Shown piece after piece: positions 1 through 4,763 of a stretch of DNA of 5,263 nucleotides. The stretch's first letter is position 1. Each line of letters starts with the position of its first letter. The notes beneath the pieces are model-generated. The model worked only from the letters and a program-made list of their open reading frames with translations, was not told the DNA's origin and ran no database searches. The DNA is from Synechococcales cyanobacterium PMM_0003 (GTDB taxonomy: Bacteria > Cyanobacteriota > Cyanobacteriia > Pseudanabaenales > Pseudanabaenaceae). The DNA lies in contig CASBRC010000352.1 of the NCBI GenBank assembly GCA_949128015.1, positions 1 through 5,263 of the forward strand. Reading direction: 5' to 3'. The position numbers and the translations under genes are program-made.

Positions 1-407
1 CAGAGATTTTTGAGGTCTAGCTTAGCAATGCGATCGCGTAAAGATATTTCGTCAGAGATTAAAACTACGCACTTATTGGGATAAGCATTAGCAACTCCAA
101 CTGCACTTTGAGCAACATTAATCATTAATTTTGCCTTACGACTTAGGTTTTGGGTAGTCCTAATCACTAAGTCAGCATGTTTAGCGGTTAAAGACGTAAT
201 TTGCCAGTTTAGTTGTGACAATTTTTGAAATTGTTTCGCGGCTGACTCGTTACCTTCAGCTTTACCATTAGCGATATTTTTAATTTCGAGCGCCACAACC
301 TCTGGCAAAAGACATTCACCTAATTTAGCGATCGCTTTCCAAGTATTAGCATCGGTTTGATTGATGACGCTAGTTTCGACTAGTAACAGGTAAGGAGAAT
401 TAGACAT
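1..407 (-). CDS. PIN-domain-like protein, C-terminus cut off by window edge
   Basis: The 135 visible codons run off the left edge with no stop. The start ATG (407-405) opens MSNSPYLLLVETSVI. The pattern is PIN-like: a hydrophobic strand followed by an acidic residue and TS (LLLVETSVI, residues 7-15), a second acidic position in a LPEVVALEI stretch (about 34-42), and a VVLISDEISLRDR segment (about 114-126) matching the late PIN strand and acid. PIN proteins are metal-dependent ribonucleases, many of them toxins in toxin-antitoxin pairs. Here the usual first Asp is Glu11, which could weaken activity or mean a divergent family. No antitoxin-like gene is seen next to it. It lies 81 bases downstream of the membrane-protein gene on the same strand, so co-transcription is possible. 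No Shine-Dalgarno is visible. The family call comes from motif pattern only and is moderate; that it is a real gene is well supported by its two internal HIP1 sites and open frame. Confidence 0.65.
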   Translation of the reverse strand, partial: MSNSPYLLLVETSVINQTDANTWKAIAKLGECLLPEVVALEIKNIANGKAEGNESAAKQFQKLSQLNWQITSLTAKHADLVIRTTQNLSRKAKLMINVAQSAVGVANAYPNKCVVLISDEISLRDRIAKLDLKNL

Positions 408-424
408 AGCAATTAGACATAGCA
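399..424. repeat. 13-bp perfect tandem duplication over a start codon
   Basis: The 13-mer attagacatagca occurs twice back to back (399-411 and 412-424). On the minus strand this duplicates the ATGTCTAAT start region of the PIN-like gene. The upstream copy (ATG at 420-418) is out of frame by one base. It reads six codons and stops at TAA (402-400), overlapping the start of the real gene. It looks like a replication-slippage duplication. Confidence 0.85.
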
Positions 425-488
425 AAAAAATGTAGATTATGTGATTAATGGCGAAGCTTTACGACCCCATCGACACTAATGTAAAAAA

Positions 489-1085
489 TTATTTTGTCAA
501 CCGAGAACCTTGCCAATTACCAAAATTGTTAGTGCTTTCACCAGTACCATAGCTACCATAAAATTCTTTACAGCCTTCTCCAAAAACTAGAATCCCTTTC
601 CCCTGTTGTGTTGGTTGCTGGTTTGGAGTCTCTTTCCAATCAAAGGTAACGATGTTATTACCCACCTTACCCGTTAACTCACCTACAATTTTACCGCGCT
701 CAAGATTTGTGTACTCATATTTTCCCGAAATTAGATTTTCGCCTTCTTCTTTTAAAGTTACTTTACCAAAGGGAGTTTGCCAATCTCCGTTAATTTTGGA
801 TTTACAGGCAAGATTACTATCGGTCGTTGCATCAAGAGCAGTTAAATCCCTCAAGCCCAATGCTGTCACGATAATAACTCCACTCACTCCCAATCCCAAA
901 AATAACCAAGCATAAGAAAATTCCCATTCAGAAGATTTTGGAAGCAATTTTGAGAAATATTTCAAAATGCTGTTTGAAGAAGTAGTGACTTCTTGATCTG
1001 ATGACTCTTCAGCAGCAGAGTCATCTTCATCGTCTGGTGGCAATGGCTGCGATCGCTTGATTTTACTAGACCAAAGTTTTTGCAT
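489..1085 (-). CDS. Hypothetical single-pass membrane protein with acidic linker and beta-rich C-terminal domain
   Basis: The protein is 198 residues from the ATG at 1085-1083 (MQKLWSSKIKRS). The frame extends to a GTG at 1133, but that would add an unneeded hydrophobic stretch, so the ATG is preferred. In order: a basic N-terminus (1-11), a very acidic, Ser-rich linker (about 18-37), an amphipathic stretch, one transmembrane helix (about 59-79), and a domain (about 94-196) with repeated Gly/Trp/Phe strand patterns. These include NGDWQTPFGKVTL near its start and FGNWQGSR at its end, a style seen in small lipocalin-like or beta-barrel domains of unknown function. Positive residues before the helix suggest a cytoplasmic N-terminus and a periplasmic beta domain. 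Cys94 and Cys172 could form a disulfide there. I do not recognise the family and assign no function. It is divergent from menG across a 247-base spacer. Confidence 0.75.
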   Translation of the reverse strand: MQKLWSSKIKRSQPLPPDDEDDSAAEESSDQEVTTSSNSILKYFSKLLPKSSEWEFSYAWLFLGLGVSGVIIVTALGLRDLTALDATTDSNLACKSKINGDWQTPFGKVTLKEEGENLISGKYEYTNLERGKIVGELTGKVGNNIVTFDWKETPNQQPTQQGKGILVFGEGCKEFYGSYGTGESTNNFGNWQGSRLTK

Positions 1086-1225
1086 AGTTAAGGCAAATAT
1101 TTTAATGCCAATATCTAGTATTACTAGTATCACATTGTTGCATGTTGATAAAACCCGTGCCTATCGATTCTCTCAGCGATTATGCTTATGGCTATACAGC
1201 CTGTTGAGGCTTTAAAGAGTACGGA

Positions 1226-1268
1226 GAAATTTTTGAAAGTGCCGCTTCGCGGCACTTTCAAAAATTTC
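1226..1268. repeat. Perfect 20-bp inverted repeat, 3-base loop (hairpin 1)
   Basis: Arms 1226-1245 and 1249-1268 are perfectly complementary around the loop TTC. The GC core is GCCGC-TTC-GCGGC, whose minus strand contains GCGAAGCG. It lies between divergent genes (start codons at 1085 minus and 1333 plus), so it does not follow the end of either neighbour. No T-run follows the arms on either strand, which argues against a simple intrinsic terminator. It belongs to the group of related hairpins in this window. Confidence 0.95.
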
Positions 1269-1278
1269 TATGGGTTTC

Positions 1279-1303
1279 ATGGCAGCGCAAAGCGCTATAC
1301 CAT
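1279..1303. repeat. Imperfect hairpin with GCGCAAAGCGC core upstream of menG
   Basis: AGCGC-AAA-GCGCT (1284-1296) is flanked by ATGG (1279-1282) and CCAT (1300-1303), with an internal loop of 1 and 3 bases between the two stems. The 15-mer at 1282-1296 is identical to the one inside the hairpin at 2346-2376. It sits ten bases after hairpin 1 and 29 bases before the menG start. A TATAAG at 1310-1315 could be a -10 element, which would place the -35 region inside this hairpin. Confidence 0.75.
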
Positions 1304-1332
1304 TAGTTTTATAAGATTTGTTAGGTAACACC

Positions 1333-2040
1333 ATGTCTCAACCTTCGGAAACTGATATTCAACAGATTTTCGATCGCATTGCGCCAGTTTACGATCGCTT
1401 TAATGATCTCCTGAGCTTAGGTCAGCATCGGATCTGGAAAAAAATGGCTCTGCGTTGGTGTGAACCGCAACAAGGCGAAAAATGGCTCGATCTTTGTTGT
1501 GGCTCTGGAGATATGACCGCTTTGCTAGCCCAGCGAGTTGCGCCCAATGGTCAAGCGATCGGCGTTGATTTTTCTAGCGAACTATTAGCGATCGCAGCAA
1601 AAAAAGCCAAAAACTATGCACCCAAAGTTCAGAAAGTCCTGACATGGCAACAGGGAAATGTTTTGAGCCTGCCCTTTGATGACAATAGCTTTGATGGGGC
1701 GACCTTATCCTATGGATTGCGAAATGTGGCAAATATCCCTCAATGCTTGTCAGAGTTGCATCGGGTATTAAAAGACCAAGCAAAGGCGGCGATCTTAGAT
1801 TTTCATCGTCCTAGCGATCGCATGATGCAAACTTTTCAAGATTTTTATTTAAATCGTGTGGTCGTCCCGCTAGCCGATCGCTTTAAGATGACCGATGAAT
1901 ATGCCTATATTGCACCGAGCTTAGCCAGATTTCCCATCGGTTCAGAACAGGTGAAGTTAGCTAAAGCCGCAGGTTTTACTCAAGCAACACATTATGCGAT
2001 CGCAAATGGGCTGATGGGAATATTAGTTTTACAAAAGTAA
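1333..2040 (+). CDS. menG: Demethylphylloquinone/demethylmenaquinone methyltransferase (UbiE/MenG)
   Basis: A 235-residue SAM-dependent C-methyltransferase. In cyanobacteria this family performs the last step of phylloquinone (vitamin K1) synthesis, methylating 2-phytyl-1,4-naphthoquinone to give the photosystem I electron carrier. Seen in the sequence: the UbiE family N-terminal signature YDRFNDLLSLGQHRIW (about 20-35), SAM-binding motif I LDLCCGSGD (52-60), an acidic loop after strand 2 (GVDF, 77-80), a LPFDDNSFD stretch (113-121), SYGLRNV (126-132) and RVLKDQAKAAILDFHRP (144-160). The length is normal for the family. The start is ATG at 1333, preceded by a weak AGGT (1323-1326). An in-frame TTG at 1318 is less likely. 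It looks monocistronic, with a hairpin starting one base after its stop. Substrate is inferred from the cyanobacterial setting; an Escherichia coli-type UbiE would have the same signatures. Confidence 0.95.
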   Translation: MSQPSETDIQQIFDRIAPVYDRFNDLLSLGQHRIWKKMALRWCEPQQGEKWLDLCCGSGDMTALLAQRVAPNGQAIGVDFSSELLAIAAKKAKNYAPKVQKVLTWQQGNVLSLPFDDNSFDGATLSYGLRNVANIPQCLSELHRVLKDQAKAAILDFHRPSDRMMQTFQDFYLNRVVVPLADRFKMTDEYAYIAPSLARFPIGSEQVKLAKAAGFTQATHYAIANGLMGILVLQK

Positions 2041-2082
2041 CAAAAAAATAGAGTCGTGCGAAGCGCCGACTCTATTTTTTTG
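2041..2082 (+). terminator. Terminator hairpin after menG (hairpin 2)
   Basis: A 16-bp perfect stem (2041-2056 with 2067-2082) begins directly after the menG stop. The apex contains a bulged T and a GCG-AAG-CGC mini-stem (2058-2066). The outer stem is an A7 tract paired with a T7 tract, so a transcript from the left ends in a GC-rich stem plus a U-run, as in intrinsic terminators. The symmetric A/T tracts would let it work in both directions. Confidence 0.85.
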
Positions 2083-2170
2083 GTAATCTCATTTTTTGAG
2101 TTCTGTGATACCAAACTTTAGTGGTCACTGGCTGTAGATTTGTTCTTGCAGGGACAAAAAAGATGAAAAT

Positions 2171-2344
2171 ATGACACAAGTTAATCTTCAAAATGTCAGA
2201 ACTCTCCGCCAACAGATCATCGCTGAAACCAGTCACGGGTCTACTGACTGGGAATTAGTTCAAAAACTCTTAGATGACTTGATGATCAATCACCGTCAAT
2301 ATAAACAGTTCGCGATTAAAGAAAATATTTCTCTATACTCATAA
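2171..2344 (+). CDS. Small protein of 57 residues, function unknown
   Basis: ATG at 2171 opens MTQVNLQNVRTLRQQIIAET and the frame stops at TAA 2342-2344. An in-frame TAG at 2135-2137 and the lack of another ATG in between fix this start. The product has no Cys, no signal peptide and no membrane segment. It has balanced charge (six acidic, six Lys/Arg) and reads as two likely helices (about 4-20 and 27-50) joined by a SHGSTDW turn. It is short, but it sits alone between two hairpins that would isolate its transcription, and codon use resembles its neighbours, which supports a real gene. No clear Shine-Dalgarno is present. A three-codon frame (ATG at 2163, stop TGA 2172-2174) overlaps the start as ATGA, which might couple translation. 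I do not recognise the family. Confidence 0.65.
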   Translation: MTQVNLQNVRTLRQQIIAETSHGSTDWELVQKLLDDLMINHRQYKQFAIKENISLYS

Positions 2345-2345
2345 G

Positions 2346-2376
2346 AGCAAAAGCAGCGCAAAGCGCTGCTTTTGCT
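2346..2376. terminator. Shared bidirectional terminator between convergent genes (hairpin 3)
   Basis: A 14-bp perfect stem (2346-2359 with 2363-2376) encloses loop AAA, with core GCGCAAAGCGC. It fills the 32-base gap between the stop of the 57-residue gene (2344) and the nadA stop (TAA on the minus strand, 2379-2377), so it is placed to end both convergent transcripts. The arms contain AAAA and TTTT, but there is only a weak U-tract after the stem. Confidence 0.85.
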
Positions 2377-3360
2377 TTAGATTGACATCTCTAACATCCG
2401 TTGCATTGGTATAAGTGCAGCTTGACGAATTGATTCATTAAGAATTATTTCTGGAGAGCGATTTTTCATCGCGAGATATACCTTCTCTAACGTATTCAGG
2501 CGCATATAGGGACATTCATTGCAAGCACAATTGCTGTTTGGGGGAGCAGGAATGAACTTTTTAAATGGAGTTGCTTTTTGCATTTGGTGAATAACGCCAG
2601 ACTCCGTTACGACGATAAACTCCTTGCGATCGCAATTCTGAACATATTTTAGTAAGCCCGTTGTCGAACCAATAAAATCAGCATGGCGCAACACATTCGC
2701 TTCGCATTCAGGATGAGCGATGATATCTGCTTCGGGATGACTTAGCTTGAGTTCGACTAGTTTGCGTTCCGAAAAGATTTCATGAACGATGCAAGCTCCA
2801 TCCCATAGCAACATATCTCGTCCCGTTTGTTCGATGACATAGCGTCCAAGGTTGCGATCGGGGGCAAAAATAATTGGTCGATCTTGAGGGATTTGATTGA
2901 CGATCGCTACGGCGTTGGCACTGGTGCAAATGATATCGCTCAGTGCTTTGATGTCGGCTGAGCAATTTATATAGGAAATCACCAAATGATCGGGATGTTC
3001 AGCTTTAAACTTGGCAAAGCGATCGGCAGGACAACTATCAGCAAGGGAGCAACCTGCATCTAGATCGGGTAGTAATACCAGTTTACTGGGGTTTAAGATT
3101 TTGGCTGTTTCTGCCATGAAATGTACGCCCAAAAATACGATGACATCAGCTTGGCAATTGGCAGCAGCTTGCGATAGACCCAGTGAATCGCCGATGTAGT
3201 CAGCAATATCTTGCAGATCGGGATCTTGGTAGTAATGTGCCAATATTACGGCATTCATTTCTTTTTTGAGATCGGCGATCGCTTTAAATAGGTCAAGGGG
3301 AATGGAATTCTGAATAACTTGGCGATCGAGTTGTGCAGTTTTAGGAGCGGTGAGAAACAC
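2377..3360 (-). CDS. nadA: Quinolinate synthase NadA
   Basis: An iron-sulfur enzyme of de novo NAD synthesis. It condenses iminoaspartate (from NadB) with dihydroxyacetone phosphate to quinolinate in the cytosol. The protein is 327 residues from the GTG at 3360-3358. Seen in the sequence: [21 protein letters not shown] (40-60), [12 protein letters not shown] (78-89), a first cluster cysteine in [11 protein letters not shown] (Cys104), HPEC (Cys219), GSTTGLL (231-237) and the C-terminal CACNECPYM (278-286) with Cys283 as the expected third ligand to the [4Fe-4S] cluster. The start is uncertain: a GTG at 3372 would add four residues. The one at 3360 is chosen because GAGG (minus strand, 3371-3368) lies about seven bases before it, while the upstream GTG has no such site. 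A candidate -10 lies about 50 bases upstream. It is convergent with the 57-residue gene; nadB and nadC are not in the window. Confidence 0.95.
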   Translation of the reverse strand: MFLTAPKTAQLDRQVIQNSIPLDLFKAIADLKKEMNAVILAHYYQDPDLQDIADYIGDSLGLSQAAANCQADVIVFLGVHFMAETAKILNPSKLVLLPDLDAGCSLADSCPADRFAKFKAEHPDHLVISYINCSADIKALSDIICTSANAVAIVNQIPQDRPIIFAPDRNLGRYVIEQTGRDMLLWDGACIVHEIFSERKLVELKLSHPEADIIAHPECEANVLRHADFIGSTTGLLKYVQNCDRKEFIVVTESGVIHQMQKATPFKKFIPAPPNSNCACNECPYMRLNTLEKVYLAMKNRSPEIILNESIRQAALIPMQRMLEMSI

Positions 3361-3407
3361 AGTTTGCCTCACTAATAATAGTAATAATCATTCATTTAAT
3401 ATATTTA

Positions 3408-3413
3408 ATTATA
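3408..3413 (-). promoter_or_regulatory. Candidate -10 element for nadA
   Basis: A consensus TATAAT reads on the minus strand, about 48 bases before the chosen nadA start and in a very AT-rich stretch. No convincing -35 hexamer stands at the right spacing, so this is only a candidate. Confidence 0.35.
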
Positions 3414-3459
3414 GTAGAAATCACCAAAAATATATCCATCGAATGTAAGAGATTTTTAT

Positions 3460-3498
3460 ATGTCTGTCGCCACTAAAACAAATAAAAACCCAAAATAG
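3460..3498 (+). other. Possible 12-residue mini-ORF ending inside hairpin 4
   Basis: ATG at 3460 reads MSVATKTNKNPK and stops at TAG (3496-3498). AAGAGA about 9-14 bases upstream could serve as a ribosome site. The last seven codons lie within the left arm of hairpin 4. It could be a leader peptide whose translation disturbs the hairpin, the remnant of a longer gene, or chance. Such short frames are common by chance, so this is a weak call. Confidence 0.2.
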
Positions 3499-3545
3499 AG
3501 AGGCGGCGCTTTGCGCCGCCTCTCTATTTTGGGTTTTTATTTGTT
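3477..3545. repeat. 33-bp perfect inverted repeat, 3-base loop (hairpin 4)
   Basis: Arms 3477-3509 and 3513-3545 pair without a mismatch around loop TTT. The inner part is GC-rich (GGCGGCGC) and the outer part AT-rich. The minus-strand core is GCGCAAAGCGC. It dominates the 348-base divergent spacer between nadA and the M48 peptidase gene, so it ends neither gene. Otherwise that spacer holds only the nadA -10 candidate, the mini-ORF and, toward 3708, the leader of the peptidase gene, with no further gene seen. Possible roles are terminating an unannotated transcript, insulating the two promoters, or being a palindromic repeat element. Confidence 0.95.
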
Positions 3546-3708
3546 GCAACTTTTCCTGTAAGTTTCGCGTCAATACTGTTCAATAGAATAACAATAAAAA
3601 AATCTTGTGATGTTGGCTCTAGTGGTGGGAATTTAGCCAAAAATTAGCCGAGGTACTTTCCAAAGCCGATAAATATTAGATTCAGTAAAGCTTGAGGTAA
3701 TTGTAAAC

Positions 3709-4608
3709 ATGAAAATATCGATCGCAAAGTTATCAAACTCAATTAGTCAAAAATTTCTAGCCTCAACTAGTAACAGATTTCAGCATTACTGGAAATTTGC
3801 GATCGCATCAGTGATGTCAATATTGTTGGCAGTCACGCTCAATCCTTTTGTAGTTAATGCCTTCAACCTATCTGATTTATTTCGGATTCTGCCGTCTGCT
3901 ATTCAAATCATCCAGCTTTCAAGTATTGGTGATAATGAAGAAGTTTCCTTAGGTCAACAGATCGATCGCCAAATTCAGCAAGAAGTTCGATTCAGTCGCG
4001 ATCCTGCGGCTAATGCCTTGGTTAGGCGATTAGGACAGATTTTAGTTCCCACTAGCGATCGCCCGAATATTCCTTACACATTTCGAGTTGTCGATGATAG
4101 CAGTTTAAATGCGTTTGCCACGATGGGCGGCTTTGTCTATATCAACACTGGCACGATCGCGGCTGCTGATAATGTGGCTCAACTTGCAAGTGTCATCGGT
4201 CACGAAATAGGACATATTACGGGTCGTCACGCACTAGAACAGATGAAGCAAATGGCAATCGCTCAAGGTATTGCCACAATTGCGGGTGTTGCGGACGATC
4301 GCTTAGTTGGGATTGGTGTCAATCTTGCCTTGCGCTTACCAAATAGCCGTGAAGCTGAATTTGATGCCGATCGCCGAGGCTTGCTAAATATGACGAGGTC
4401 AGGGTTTGCGGCGAGAGCAATGCCTGCGTTTATGCAAAAGCTCACTAAGGGTGGTGGGTCTGGCGCTCCCGCGTTCTTGAGTAGTCACCCTGCAACAGGC
4501 GATCGCATTACCGCCCTCAATCAAAACATTCAACAGAATAACTTGAATACTTCAGGTGGTTTGAATGATGGTGAATATCAAAGAATTTGGCGATCGCGCT
4601 TTCGTTAA
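3709..4608 (+). CDS. Exported M48-family zinc metallopeptidase
   Basis: A 299-residue protease of the M48 family (BepA/LoiP/Oma1-like), likely acting in envelope protein quality control. A long basic N-terminus is followed by a hydrophobic segment (about 29-47) and a plausible signal peptidase site after VNA (49-51), so a lumenal or periplasmic location is inferred. With no lipobox cysteine, it is not a lipoprotein. The catalytic zinc motif HEIGH is at 165-169. The third ligand is expected at Glu217 in SREAEFDADRRG (213-224), and the conserved SSHPATGDR is at 258-266. NAFATMGGFVYINTG (134-148) is also typical. There is no TPR domain, unlike BepA. ATG at 3709 is preceded by GAGG at 3694-3697, 11 bases away. 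It is followed by a terminator hairpin, so it appears to be a single-gene unit; clpB downstream has its own leader. The substrate is unknown. Confidence 0.93.
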   Translation: MKISIAKLSNSISQKFLASTSNRFQHYWKFAIASVMSILLAVTLNPFVVNAFNLSDLFRILPSAIQIIQLSSIGDNEEVSLGQQIDRQIQQEVRFSRDPAANALVRRLGQILVPTSDRPNIPYTFRVVDDSSLNAFATMGGFVYINTGTIAAADNVAQLASVIGHEIGHITGRHALEQMKQMAIAQGIATIAGVADDRLVGIGVNLALRLPNSREAEFDADRRGLLNMTRSGFAARAMPAFMQKLTKGGGSGAPAFLSSHPATGDRITALNQNIQQNNLNTSGGLNDGEYQRIWRSRFR

Positions 4609-4614
4609 ATAATT

Positions 4615-4657
4615 ATCAAAAAAAGAGAGGGTGCATTGCACCCTCTCTTTTTTTGAT
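4615..4657 (+). terminator. Terminator hairpin after the M48 peptidase gene (hairpin 5)
   Basis: A 20-bp perfect stem (4615-4634 with 4638-4657) encloses loop ATT and starts six bases after the stop codon. GAGAGGGTGC pairs with GCACCCTCTC, and an outer A7 tract pairs with a T7 tract, giving a canonical intrinsic terminator shape usable in both directions. The core GTGC-ATT-GCAC differs from the GCGC core of the others, with both arms changed so that pairing is kept. Confidence 0.9.
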
Positions 4658-4702
4658 CACAGTACGGAAACACGCACCCTTTGGCGATGTAGAACCGATC
4701 CT

Positions 4703-4745
4703 GTTTAAAAGTTAGACGTTCTAAGATATCTACAGACGTTTAAAC
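4703..4745. promoter_or_regulatory. Operator-like repeats in the clpB leader
   Basis: Three symmetric or repeated pieces lie within 45 bases: GTTTAAA (4703-4709), TTAGA-CGT-TCTAA (4712-4724) and the 8-bp palindrome GTTTAAAC (4738-4745). AGACGTT also occurs twice (4714-4720 and 4734-4740). The last piece lies just before the clpB ribosome site. They do not match the CIRCE heat-shock operator. A regulator site is plausible because clpB is usually stress-induced, but AT-rich leaders produce such patterns by chance. Confidence 0.3.
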
Positions 4746-4748
4746 CAC

Positions 4749-4754
4749 AGGAGG
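4749..4754 (+). promoter_or_regulatory. Strong Shine-Dalgarno for clpB
   Basis: A complete AGGAGG stands nine bases before the ATG at 4764. It is the only full-consensus ribosome site in the window; the other genes have partial or no matches. It fixes the clpB start and suggests efficient initiation. Confidence 0.85.
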
Positions 4755-4763
4755 CAAATCGCG

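Noticed and set aside
455..478. GGCGAAGCTTTACGACCCC stretch resembling the hairpin core, in the gap between the two minus-strand genes
   Set aside because: It contains GCGAAGC, but the flanking bases do not pair into a real stem; at best a decayed copy, so not listed as a feature.
652..915. Open frame of 87 codons on the plus strand
   Set aside because: Lies fully antisense to the membrane-protein gene, with no family pattern; a shadow frame.
1086..1133. N-terminal extension of the membrane-protein gene to a GTG at 1133
   Set aside because: The extra 16 residues have no ribosome site and add a hydrophobic stretch; the ATG at 1085 gives a sensible basic N-terminus.
1198..1211. AGCCT-GTTG-AGGCT small hairpin followed by TTTA
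   Set aside because: Only 5 bp, with no U-tract and no gene ending nearby; expected by chance.
1226..3545. Reading the hairpins as REP/RAYT elements, transposon ends or a CRISPR array
   Set aside because: No transposase gene, no GTAG/CTAC marks seen flanking the stems, no target-site duplications, and the arms are not repeated at regular spacing.
4658..4763. CIRCE heat-shock operator upstream of clpB
   Set aside because: The TTAGCACTC...GAGTGCTAA pattern is absent; only unrelated short symmetric motifs are present.
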